From an uncultured Thermoleophilia bacterium (GTDB lineage: Bacteria; Actinomycetota; Thermoleophilia; Miltoncostaeales; Miltoncostaeaceae): 46,148 nucleotides of DNA. The stretch spans positions 1 to 46,148 of the forward strand of contig CALIKX010000022.1 in the NCBI GenBank assembly GCA_938017905.1, read 5' to 3'. The translations under genes were made by a program, and so were the position numbers. Position 1 is the first letter of the stretch. The number at the start of each line of letters is the position of its first letter. Below the pieces are notes generated by a model. That model was not told the DNA's origin. It ran no database searches and saw only the letters and a program-made list of their open reading frames with translations. Below, one piece after another: positions 32,489-39,386 of this stretch.

Positions 32489-34930
32489 GTGGCCACCGAC
32501 ACCGCCGAGACGGCCGTGATCACCGCGGCAACGGGGCCGCGCGGGCTGACGGAGGACGAGGCACGCGCCCGCCGACCCGCGGGCCGGCGCCGCACCGTCG
32601 GCCGCTCGTACGCGAGCATCGTGCGGGCCAACGTCTTCACGCTGTTCAACCTGATCCTCGTCACGTTCGCGGTGATCACGCTGGTGTTCGGCGACTGGCG
32701 CGATGTGTTCTTCCTCGCGATCCTCGTCATCAACATCTCCATCGGCATCGCCCAGGAGGTGCGCGCCAAGCGCGCCGTGGCGCGGCTGGCCGCCCTGGTG
32801 GCGCCGACCGCCCGCGTGATGCGCGATGGCACCGAGCGCCACGTGGATGTGGACGACGTCGTACCGGGGGACCTCGTGCTGATCGGCGCCGGGGACCAGC
32901 TGGTGGCCGACGGCACCCTGCGCGAGGCCGCAGGGCTCGCGCTGGACGAGGCCGTCCTCACCGGGGAGTCGCGGCCCGTCACCCACGAGGCCGGGGACCC
33001 GGTGCGCGCCGGGGCCTTCTGCGCCGAGGGCTCCGGTGCCTACGTGGCCGAGGCCGTGGGCGACGACTCCTACGCGGGGCACGTCTCGGACATCGCGCGG
33101 TCGTTCCGCCATCCCCTCTCGCCCCTTCAACGCGGGATGAACCGGCTGCTCGTCGCGATGGTGGCGATCATGATCCCGCTCGGGGCCGTGCTGGCGCTCG
33201 CCCTGTGGCGCACCAGCCCCGACCTCGAGGAGGCGGTCTCCACGGCCACGGCGGCCATGGTCACCCTCATCCCCGAGGGGCTCATCCTGCTGGCCAGCAT
33301 CACCTACGCGGTCAGCACCATCCGCATGTCCAGGCGCGGTGCGCTCGCGCAGCAGCTCTCGGCCATCGAGGCACTGGCCTCGGCCGACATGGTCCTGGTC
33401 GACAAGACCGGCACCCTCACCACCGGCGAGGCCCGGCTGGTGCACCGCCAGCCCGCGGATGACGGCGACCCGGCCGCGCTGGACGCCGCGCTGGCCAAGT
33501 ACGCGGCCTGCTGGCGCGACGGGGACGAGACCCTCGACGCCATCGCCGCCGAGCTGCCGCACGATCCCCTGGCCCCCGACGGGGCCGTCCCCTTCACCTC
33601 GCGCCGCCGCTGGGCCGGCGTGCGCGTGGAGGGCCGTACGCTGGTGCTCGGCGCCCCGGGGGTGGTGAACCCCGGTCCGCTGGCCGATGTGGTGCACCGG
33701 GAGTCCGGCCACGGGCGACGGGTGCTGGTGCTCGCCACCGGCGACGCGCCCCTCGGTACGCCGGGCCCTGACGATCCGCCACCCGCCGGCCTTCGCGCCC
33801 TGGGAGTGATCGCCCTGGCCGAGACACTGCAACCGGGCATCAAGGGGGCCATCGAGTTCCTCGGGCGCGAGGGAATCCCCGTGCACGTCGTCTCGGGCGA
33901 TGCGCCTGCCACGGTCGGCGCCATCGCGGCCGACTGCGGCATCCACTCGAGCTCGCCCATCCTCGCCGCCGAGCTGCCCACCGACCCCACGGCGCTGTCC
34001 CGTGTGGTCACCGGTGCGGGCATCGTGGGCCGCGCGACGCCCGACGACAAGGAGCGCATCGTCAGCGCCCTCGCCGACGAGGGCTACAACGTCGCGATGA
34101 TCGGCGACGGCGTGAACGACGTGCCGGCCCTCAAGCGCTCGCGCATCGCCATCGCCCCCGCCGAGGCCAGCCAGATGGCGCGGGCGGTCGCCGACATCGT
34201 GATGGTGCGCGGCGGGTTCGCATCCCTCGCGCCGATGATCCTCGAGGGCCGCCAGGCCCTGCGGAACCTGCAGCGGGTCAGCAAGCTGTTCGTGGCGAAG
34301 TCGTTCCTGGCCGCGTTCCTCATCCTCACCATCGGGCTGGTGCCCACCACCTACCCGTTCCTGCCGCGTCACCTGACGCTGCTGTCGTTCCTGACCGTGG
34401 GCATCCCCGCGTTCTTCCTGGCACTCGCTCCCAGCACCGGGGCATGGAAGGCGCGCGACTACCTGGGCTCCACGTTCCGGTTTGCCCTGCCCGCGGGCGT
34501 CGCCGCCGGGCTGGGCGTGGTGTCGAGCTACCTCTTCGCCCTGAACGTGGTGTTCACCGACATCCCGGTCGCGCGCACCGTGGCCGTGACGGCCCTCATG
34601 GCAATCGGCCTGTGGCTCGTGCTCATCCTCGAGGTATCCGGCGTGAAGCGGAGCGCCTGGGTGATCATCATGTGCCTCGTCATGGCCGGCCTGTACGTGA
34701 TGTTCATCCTGGTCGCACCGCTCCGCGAGTTCTTCGAGCTCACCACCATCGGCGCCATCGACGCCGTCGTGGCGCTCTCCGGCGCCGCCATCACGGCCAC
34801 CGGCCTGTGGATGCTCGACCGCCGGTTCCGCCCGGAGCCCCTGCGCGGCCCCCTCCCCCGCTGGCTCGCGCGACTCCTGCCAGACTCCTTCCGCGCGGAC
34901 CCCGACCCCGTGGTGCCGCACGACGACTGA
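32489..34930 (+). CDS. CtpE-like cation-transporting P-type ATPase
   Basis: The 813-residue membrane ATPase has actuator motif TGES (158-161), the membrane motif IPEGLILLAS (about 261-270), phosphorylation site D305-KTGT, and hinge MIGDGVNDVPALKRS. Its N-terminus (RSYASIVRANVFTLFNLILV) and PEGL-x-LL-x-S motif resemble mycobacterial CtpE, reported as a calcium uptake ATPase. It lacks N-terminal heavy-metal domains and the CPC motif. About ten membrane helices are visible. GTG 32489 gives a family-like length; the alternative ATG 32420 (MFDRTSD) would abut the divergent carboxypeptidase start and add 23 residues of low similarity. No promoter is obvious. Confidence 0.88.
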   Translation: MATDTAETAVITAATGPRGLTEDEARARRPAGRRRTVGRSYASIVRANVFTLFNLILVTFAVITLVFGDWRDVFFLAILVINISIGIAQEVRAKRAVARLAALVAPTARVMRDGTERHVDVDDVVPGDLVLIGAGDQLVADGTLREAAGLALDEAVLTGESRPVTHEAGDPVRAGAFCAEGSGAYVAEAVGDDSYAGHVSDIARSFRHPLSPLQRGMNRLLVAMVAIMIPLGAVLALALWRTSPDLEEAVSTATAAMVTLIPEGLILLASITYAVSTIRMSRRGALAQQLSAIEALASADMVLVDKTGTLTTGEARLVHRQPADDGDPAALDAALAKYAACWRDGDETLDAIAAELPHDPLAPDGAVPFTSRRRWAGVRVEGRTLVLGAPGVVNPGPLADVVHRESGHGRRVLVLATGDAPLGTPGPDDPPPAGLRALGVIALAETLQPGIKGAIEFLGREGIPVHVVSGDAPATVGAIAADCGIHSSSPILAAELPTDPTALSRVVTGAGIVGRATPDDKERIVSALADEGYNVAMIGDGVNDVPALKRSRIAIAPAEASQMARAVADIVMVRGGFASLAPMILEGRQALRNLQRVSKLFVAKSFLAAFLILTIGLVPTTYPFLPRHLTLLSFLTVGIPAFFLALAPSTGAWKARDYLGSTFRFALPAGVAAGLGVVSSYLFALNVVFTDIPVARTVAVTALMAIGLWLVLILEVSGVKRSAWVIIMCLVMAGLYVMFILVAPLREFFELTTIGAIDAVVALSGAAITATGLWMLDRRFRPEPLRGPLPRWLARLLPDSFRADPDPVVPHDD

Positions 34931-34957
34931 TCGCGGCCATGAGCCCCGGGGAGGGTG

Positions 34958-35632
34958 TTAGTCGACCGGTCGTCCGCCGCGCAGGTCGGGGTGCACGCGG
35001 ATGAGCCGCTCGTCGAGGTCGTCGAGCCCCCGGGCGCGGGCGACGCCGGGGAGCGCGCCGACCCGGCGGTAGTGATCGGCAACGGCGGGCCCGCCAAGGC
35101 GGATGTCGTCGTAGTAGTTGCTCCAGCCCACGAGCATGTAGGCGTAGATGTCGCAGACGCCGGGCCGGTCGCCGGCGAGCCATTCATGGTCGGCGAGCCA
35201 CCGCTCCAGGTGGTCGCCGGCGCGCAGGATGTTGCGGCGGCCACCGGCATCGAGGGCGGCGGCGGCGCCCGGGTCGTCACCGATGTAGAAGAAGGGCGCC
35301 ATGATGGGCCACCAGCCCACGTGCAGCGTGTTGGCGCACCAGGTGACCCACCGGTAGTGGTCGGCGCGCGCGGGCGTGCCGACGGCCGGGGCCAGGTGCG
35401 CATCCGGGAACCGGTCCCCGAGCCAGAGGAGGATGGCGCCGGTCTCGGAGATGCGCACGTCGCCCTCGCGCAGCGCGGGGACGCGCTTCAGGGGGTTGGC
35501 ATCCGCGAAGCCCGGGGCATCATCGCGCCGACGGGGGTGGACGTCCACCACCTCGTACTCCGCACCTGCGCACTCGAGCGCAGCGCGCACTGCGAACGAC
35601 GACGAACCGGTGATCTGAAACAGGGTGATCAT
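34958..35632 (-). CDS. glutathione S-transferase-like protein
   Basis: The 224-residue protein has the N-terminal thioredoxin-like GST domain (TLFQITGSSSFAVRAALECAGAEYEVVDV, NPLKRVPALREGDVRISETGAILLWLGDRF) and an all-helical C-terminal domain with ERWLADHEWLAGDRPGVCDIYAYMLV. The cis-proline and ES/ET motifs are present. Since most Actinomycetota lack glutathione, the true thiol or function may differ. The ATG overlaps the stop of the upstream dehydrogenase (ATGA). Confidence 0.88.
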   Translation of the reverse strand: MITLFQITGSSSFAVRAALECAGAEYEVVDVHPRRRDDAPGFADANPLKRVPALREGDVRISETGAILLWLGDRFPDAHLAPAVGTPARADHYRWVTWCANTLHVGWWPIMAPFFYIGDDPGAAAALDAGGRRNILRAGDHLERWLADHEWLAGDRPGVCDIYAYMLVGWSNYYDDIRLGGPAVADHYRRVGALPGVARARGLDDLDERLIRVHPDLRGGRPVD

Positions 35633-36474
35633 GCATCCCCTCCGGGCAGGTCCATGAGCAGTCGGGCGACGGCGCCGTAGTCCAGCGCGCCGTCGACATC
35701 CCCGAAGAGCGCGGCAGCGGGATCGCCGATCGCGAGTGGCGCACCCGCCATGTCGCGCGCGTGCCCGAGGTCCTTGCGCAGGTCGCGGGCACGGAACCCC
35801 GGCGCGTGGTCACCGGCGAGGACGCGCGGGAACAGGTTGCGCAGTTGCCACGAGTCGCCGGACGACGCGGTCACCACGCGCGCCAGCACCTCCGGGTCCA
35901 CGCCCGCGCGCTGGCCGATGCCGAATGCCTCGGCCGTGCCCGCCGAGATCACCGCCACGAGCAGGTTGTTCACCAGCTTCGCGACGAGGCCCGAGCCCAC
36001 GGGGCCGCAGTGCACGCGCTTCGCCGGATCGCCGATGAGGTCGAGCAGCGGGGCGGCGGCGGCAACGCCGTCGGCCGTCCCCCCGCACATCACGGCCAGC
36101 GTGCCCGCCTCGGCACCCGGGGGGCCACCGCTCACCGGGCAGTCGAGGTATTCGGCCCCCGACGTGGCCGCGATGGCAGCTGCCTCGCGTGCCGCCGCCG
36201 GGGCGATGGTGGAAGTGTCGATGATGATGGGGGGCGGTTCGTCCGCCGCCATCACGAGTGCCACGACCTCCAGCACGTCGGCGGAGTCGGTCACCGACAG
36301 CAGAGCGGCATCGGCGCCGTGCGCGGCGCCGGTGATGTCCCGGGCGGGCTCCGCGGGCAGGCCGTCCGCCTTTGCCGGGGTGCGGGCGTGCACGACCACC
36401 TCGTGGCCGCCCGCCGCGATGTTGCGGATCATCCCGGCCCCCATGAGGCCGGCTCCCACCACTGCCACGCGCAT
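35629..36474 (-). CDS. beta-hydroxyacid dehydrogenase (3-hydroxyisobutyrate dehydrogenase family)
   Basis: The 281-residue NAD(P)-dependent protein begins MRVAVVGAGLMGAGMIRNI with the Rossmann GxGxxG, then IIDTSTIAP, the substrate motif DCPVSGGPPGAEAGTLAVMCGG, and the catalytic lysine in GLVAKLVNNLLV. The family includes 3-hydroxyisobutyrate, tartronate semialdehyde and glyoxylate/succinic semialdehyde reductases; substrate cannot be resolved. The ATG at 36474 has a TAGGTT element seven bases upstream and no ribosome binding site, so it is probably leaderless. It is cotranslated with a GST-like protein. Confidence 0.9.
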   Translation of the reverse strand: MRVAVVGAGLMGAGMIRNIAAGGHEVVVHARTPAKADGLPAEPARDITGAAHGADAALLSVTDSADVLEVVALVMAADEPPPIIIDTSTIAPAAAREAAAIAATSGAEYLDCPVSGGPPGAEAGTLAVMCGGTADGVAAAAPLLDLIGDPAKRVHCGPVGSGLVAKLVNNLLVAVISAGTAEAFGIGQRAGVDPEVLARVVTASSGDSWQLRNLFPRVLAGDHAPGFRARDLRKDLGHARDMAGAPLAIGDPAAALFGDVDGALDYGAVARLLMDLPGGDA

Positions 36475-36481
36475 GCGCGAA

Positions 36482-36487
36482 AACCTA
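36482..36487 (-). promoter_or_regulatory. -10 element of the hydroxyacid dehydrogenase gene, leaderless
   Basis: TAGGTT on the minus strand (36487-36482) is separated from the ATG at 36474 by seven bases. It overlaps the 3' end of the upstream gene. Confidence 0.45.
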
Positions 36488-37063
36488 TCCGTCCCCATGC
36501 GCCGCATCGCGGGCATGCCGCTCGCGATCGGCACCGGGCCCGAGGTCGCCGCGCCATGAGCACCCGGGGCAGCGGTCCTCGCCCTCGATGTGCCCTTCGG
36601 CCCACGCGCGGGCCGCCACCATCGGCAGTACCCGCTCGGCAGGCCGGCCCTCGCGCAGCAGGGACAGCGCCCCGAGGACGATGGCGACAAGCACCGGATC
36701 CGCCGGATCCGGGAATGGGGGGACCGGACCGGGGGGTGCGAGTCCCGGCACCGCTCCCGCGCCCGCCGATCCGCACGCACCTGCCACCTGCGCCGGCCGG
36801 GTGGCATCGCGGGGAAAGCCGCATGCGGCATCACAACCGGGGCAGTGGTCCTCCCCCTCGGCGTGCCCCTCCATCCACGCGTGCACGGCCAGATCCACCA
36901 CCGCCTGGGCATCCGAGCCCTCGCCTGCGATGCGGGTGGCGCGACCCAGGAGCGCGGCGAACACGGACGACCCGGCATCCGGTGCGGGTGGCACCTCGAC
37001 GTCGCCCGAGAACAGCGGGTGGGCCACCGGGCGGAAGCCGGTGGGGTGCTCGGATGCGCTCAC
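36485..37063 (-). CDS. protein with duplicated W-x-EGH-x-EGED-x-CPGC motif, unknown
   Basis: This 192-residue soluble protein contains two copies of a helical unit ending in a metal-site-like motif: AWMEGHAEGEDHCPGC at 62-77 and AWAEGHIEGEDRCPGC at 153-168, each preceded by about 30 residues of matching helix (SVFAALLGRATRIAGEGSD..., PVLVAIVLGALSLLREGRP...). The H-x-E-G-E-D-x-C-x-x-C set would suit a zinc or Fe-S site. A proline/glycine-rich linker (about 98-122) separates the units; extra cysteines follow the first copy. GTG 37063 overlaps the stop of the upstream membrane protein (GTGA). I do not recognise the family. Confidence 0.72.
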   Translation of the reverse strand: MSASEHPTGFRPVAHPLFSGDVEVPPAPDAGSSVFAALLGRATRIAGEGSDAQAVVDLAVHAWMEGHAEGEDHCPGCDAACGFPRDATRPAQVAGACGSAGAGAVPGLAPPGPVPPFPDPADPVLVAIVLGALSLLREGRPAERVLPMVAARAWAEGHIEGEDRCPGCSWRGDLGPGADRERHARDAAHGDG

Positions 37064-37857
37064 GTCGCGTCGCGCACGCGCGTCATGCGGCCGGCGATGA
37101 ACCTCCACGCGGCAAGGGCGGCGGGCGCGAGCGCCAGCGCGGCGATGTCGAACAGCACGTACCCGGCGGCGGCGCCGCTCGGCGGGTTCCCGTTGCCGAT
37201 GCCCAGGAACGGGACCGTGGGCTCCCAGTACCAGGTGGATACCCAGGTGCCCCAGATCTCCAGGAAGGCGACGAAGAAGAAGACCCCGGCATACAGGGCG
37301 GGCGCGCGGCCGATCAGCAGGAAGACGACGAGGAAGGCCACGGCGATCGCACCGGCCACGTCCACGCGACCGAGGGACCCGGAGAGCCCCACGATGCCCC
37401 ACGCGAGGGCGCCGACGACGGCCGCCCCCACGACGATGCGGGGATGCACCCGGGCCAGCCGCGTCTGCGAGAAGCGGTAGCCGGCCAGGTACACCAGGCC
37501 GTGACCGGCGGGCACGAACAGCGGGAGGTTGCCCAGGCGGTAGTCGTAGACGCCGAGCCAGGTGGAGAAGATGAGCTCCGCGGATGTGGCCACCACGACA
37601 ACCACGAACACGCGCGCCCGGTCCAGCGGACCCAGCGGCACGCAGGCCGCGATGAGGACCACCCAGGCGATGGCCGACAGCGTCAGCTGCCATGGGAGCC
37701 CGCCCAGGGAGTCCAGCCACAGGCCCAGCGACGTGAACACAAGGAGGAACGGGATGAAGAGCCACGGCCGCTCCAGCACCACCAGCGCGCGCGTCCATAC
37801 GCGCCGGGCGAGCGGTGCGGGCGAAGCTGCGCGCGGGGAGGCGTCGAGCGTGCTCAC
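37060..37857 (-). CDS. polytopic membrane protein, unknown
   Basis: The 265-residue protein has about seven to eight membrane helices after a 30-residue basic N-terminus (for example WLFIPFLLVFTSLGLWL, LTLSAIAWVVLIAACVPLG, VFVVVVVATSAELIF, VAGAIAVAFLVVFLLIG, YVLFDIAALALAPAALAAW). Loop motifs stand out: STWLGVYDYRLGNLPLFVPAGHGLVYLAGY and IWGTWVSTWYWEPTVPFLGIGNGNPPSGAAAGY; the GHG and aromatic W/Y clusters near the membrane could bind a lipid or pigment. GTG 37857 has a TAACCT seven bases upstream and no ribosome binding site. It is coupled by GTGA to the duplicated CPGC protein. I cannot name its function. Confidence 0.75.
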   Translation of the reverse strand: MSTLDASPRAASPAPLARRVWTRALVVLERPWLFIPFLLVFTSLGLWLDSLGGLPWQLTLSAIAWVVLIAACVPLGPLDRARVFVVVVVATSAELIFSTWLGVYDYRLGNLPLFVPAGHGLVYLAGYRFSQTRLARVHPRIVVGAAVVGALAWGIVGLSGSLGRVDVAGAIAVAFLVVFLLIGRAPALYAGVFFFVAFLEIWGTWVSTWYWEPTVPFLGIGNGNPPSGAAAGYVLFDIAALALAPAALAAWRFIAGRMTRVRDAT

Positions 37858-37864
37858 GCATCCG

Positions 37865-37870
37865 AGGTTA
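37865..37870 (-). promoter_or_regulatory. -10 element of the membrane protein gene, leaderless
   Basis: TAACCT on the minus strand (37870-37865), seven bases, then GTG at 37857. No Shine-Dalgarno sequence intervenes. Confidence 0.4.
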
Positions 37871-37917
37871 GACCGGGCTGCGCCGCCCCGGAGGGGCAAC
37901 GGTGGCGCCGGGGACGA

Positions 37918-38091
37918 CTAGCCCTCGCGGGCCTCCTCGGCGTCGTCCTCCTCGGCCTCGGGCAGCGCCTCGGCGCGGGCGCGCTCCTCCGCCGCCTCGA
38001 GCGCCTCAATGGCGTCCAGGCGGGACAGCACGTCATCCCCGCTCTGCATGGTCCGGAAGCTGCTCCGGCGCTCCCGCTTGGCCTTGGCCAT
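37918..38091 (-). CDS. 57-residue charge-segregated protein, unknown
   Basis: A short frame with a strong GGAGGT ribosome binding site five bases before the ATG at 38091. The product has a basic head (MAKAKRERRSSFR), a middle helix (DDVLSRLDAIEALEAAEERARAEAL) and a very acidic tail (PEAEEDDAEEAREG). It follows the Nudix gene by 14 bases and ends in TAG. The good initiation site and operon position argue that it is real. The composition suits a small coiled-coil or nucleic-acid-associated protein; no family is recognised. Confidence 0.7.
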   Translation of the reverse strand: MAKAKRERRSSFRTMQSGDDVLSRLDAIEALEAAEERARAEALPEAEEDDAEEAREG

Positions 38092-38105
38092 CTGAACCTC
38101 CGTGT

Positions 38106-38561
38106 TTACCGGCGGGATGGTACCCGGCGACGGCGGCGTCTCCGGCGGGCACGTCGCCTGCGGCGCCCAATGCGGTCAGTTGCCAGTGCCTGGACGAGCC
38201 GATCGTCAGCAGGGGGGAACCGGTAGCCGGGCAGGTCCTCATGCCGCACCCAGCGGAACTGGGGGCTCACGAGCGCGCGCGGTCGCTGCAGGGCGGGGTA
38301 CCGGCACTCGTAGAAGCGCAGGCGGAGCGGTCCGGCGTCCTCGCGCCAGATCATCCGCGGATCCTCGACCTCGATGCCGAGTTCCTCGCGCAGTTCGCGC
38401 CGGAGCGCCTCAACATCGCGCTCACCCGGCTCGCGCTTGCCGCCCGGGAACTCCCAGAGCCCCGCGTGGCCCGACCCCTCCGGGCGCTGGGTGATAAGTA
38501 TCCATGGCCCCCGACGGATGATGGCCGCGACCACGATGACGGGCTGCCCACGGCGGCTCAC
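38106..38561 (-). CDS. Nudix hydrolase, MutT-like
   Basis: The 151-residue protein has a perfect Nudix box, G41-x5-E47-x7-REL-x-EE-x-G (GGKREPGERDVEALRRELREELG), and an N-terminal strand (VIVVAAIIRRGPWILITQRP) and LWEFPGG as in 8-oxo-dGTP diphosphatases. Its gene overlaps the mutY stop (GTGA), so both belong to oxidised-guanine defence. The last 22 residues are strongly arginine-rich (RIGRRRRRARRRRRRRRVPS), far beyond what MutT needs, suggesting nucleic-acid binding or lax constraint. Confidence 0.9.
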   Translation of the reverse strand: MSRRGQPVIVVAAIIRRGPWILITQRPEGSGHAGLWEFPGGKREPGERDVEALRRELREELGIEVEDPRMIWREDAGPLRLRFYECRYPALQRPRALVSPQFRWVRHEDLPGYRFPPADDRLVQALATDRIGRRRRRARRRRRRRRVPSRR

Positions 38562-39355
38562 GCGGCGCTCCCCGCTGGCACCAGCACGGCACCGCGCCGG
38601 TCCGCCAGCCCCTCGGCCACCAGGGTGGCCGCGGCCTCGGGATCGGAACCCACGCTCACGCGCCCGTCGGTCGCGAGTGCGCGCAGCAGATGCCCCCGGC
38701 GCTGGCGCATGGACCCCTCATACCGTGCCTGCCGTCGCGCGCGCGGCGTGACCTCGTCCACCACCCCGGCATCGGCTGCGGGGCACCCGGCGCGCATCGG
38801 GCAGCCGTCGTCACACCGGGGGGCCCGCGCGCGGCAGAACTCCCTGCCGAGATCCATCATCGCCTGCCCGGCGTGCCAGGACCGTCCCCGCGCGGCGCCG
38901 GGCCAGCCATCCGGGAACCGGCGCGCCACCACGCGCCGCACGTTGACGTCCTCGGGCAGCACGGGCTGCTCATCCGCGAAGCAGCGCAGCGCATCGGCCG
39001 TGTAGCGCCCCACCCCGGGAAGGTCTTCGTAGCGCGTGGGCGCGGGCCACCCGTTCGCGGCGATCACGCCGGCCGCCGCATGCAGGTTGCGTGCGCGGCG
39101 TGGGTACCCCAGGCCCTGCCACGCGGCGAGCGCCTCACCCACGGTCACCGCTGCCAGGTCCCCGGGCGCGGGCCACCGGCGCATCCAGTCCTCGTAGTAG
39201 GGGACGACGCGGGCGACGGGGGTCGCCTGCAGCATGACCTCCGACACCAGCACGGCCCAGCGGTCGCGCGTGCGCCGCCACGGGAGGTCGGGGCCATGGC
39301 GGTCGAACCAGCGGACGAGGCGGCGTACCGCGGCGCGGTCGGCGTCGGAAGTCAC
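38558..39355 (-). CDS. mutY: A/G-specific adenine DNA glycosylase, short form
   Basis: The 265-residue helix-hairpin-helix glycosylase has the catalytic E39 (VSEVMLQATPVARV), the HhH motif LPGVGRYTADAL (112-123), the catalytic D136 (EDVNVRRVVARRF), and four cysteines C174, C181, C185, C191 for a [4Fe-4S] cluster. Two points are odd: the cluster spacing is C-x6-C-x3-C-x5-C instead of x2 in the middle, and the protein ends at about 265, without most of the C-terminal 8-oxoG-recognition domain (also Nudix-like) of E. coli MutY. A separate Nudix gene overlaps its end. GTG 39355 is chosen because homology starts there. Confidence 0.88.
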   Translation of the reverse strand: MTSDADRAAVRRLVRWFDRHGPDLPWRRTRDRWAVLVSEVMLQATPVARVVPYYEDWMRRWPAPGDLAAVTVGEALAAWQGLGYPRRARNLHAAAGVIAANGWPAPTRYEDLPGVGRYTADALRCFADEQPVLPEDVNVRRVVARRFPDGWPGAARGRSWHAGQAMMDLGREFCRARAPRCDDGCPMRAGCPAADAGVVDEVTPRARRQARYEGSMRQRRGHLLRALATDGRVSVGSDPEAAATLVAEGLADRRGAVLVPAGSAA

Positions 39356-39386
39356 TGCGTGAGTCTCCCACGCGTGCAGGTGGTGG

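Noticed and set aside
32420-34921. Very long minus-strand open frame running through the P-type ATPase region, upstream of the carboxypeptidase
   Set aside because: It is the antisense frame of a clear ATPase with all catalytic motifs; its translation is His/Gly/Arg-rich without domains. Only the part below 32419 is real.
35761-38226. 821-codon plus-strand open frame
   Set aside because: It is antisense to five well-supported minus-strand genes, and its composition (Arg, Pro, His, Gly) is that of a GC-rich shadow frame.
38106-38561. Frameshift splitting a full MutY from its C-terminal domain
   Set aside because: The downstream gene has a complete, canonical Nudix box and MutT-like N-terminus, so it is an independent hydrolase rather than the MutY C-terminal domain.
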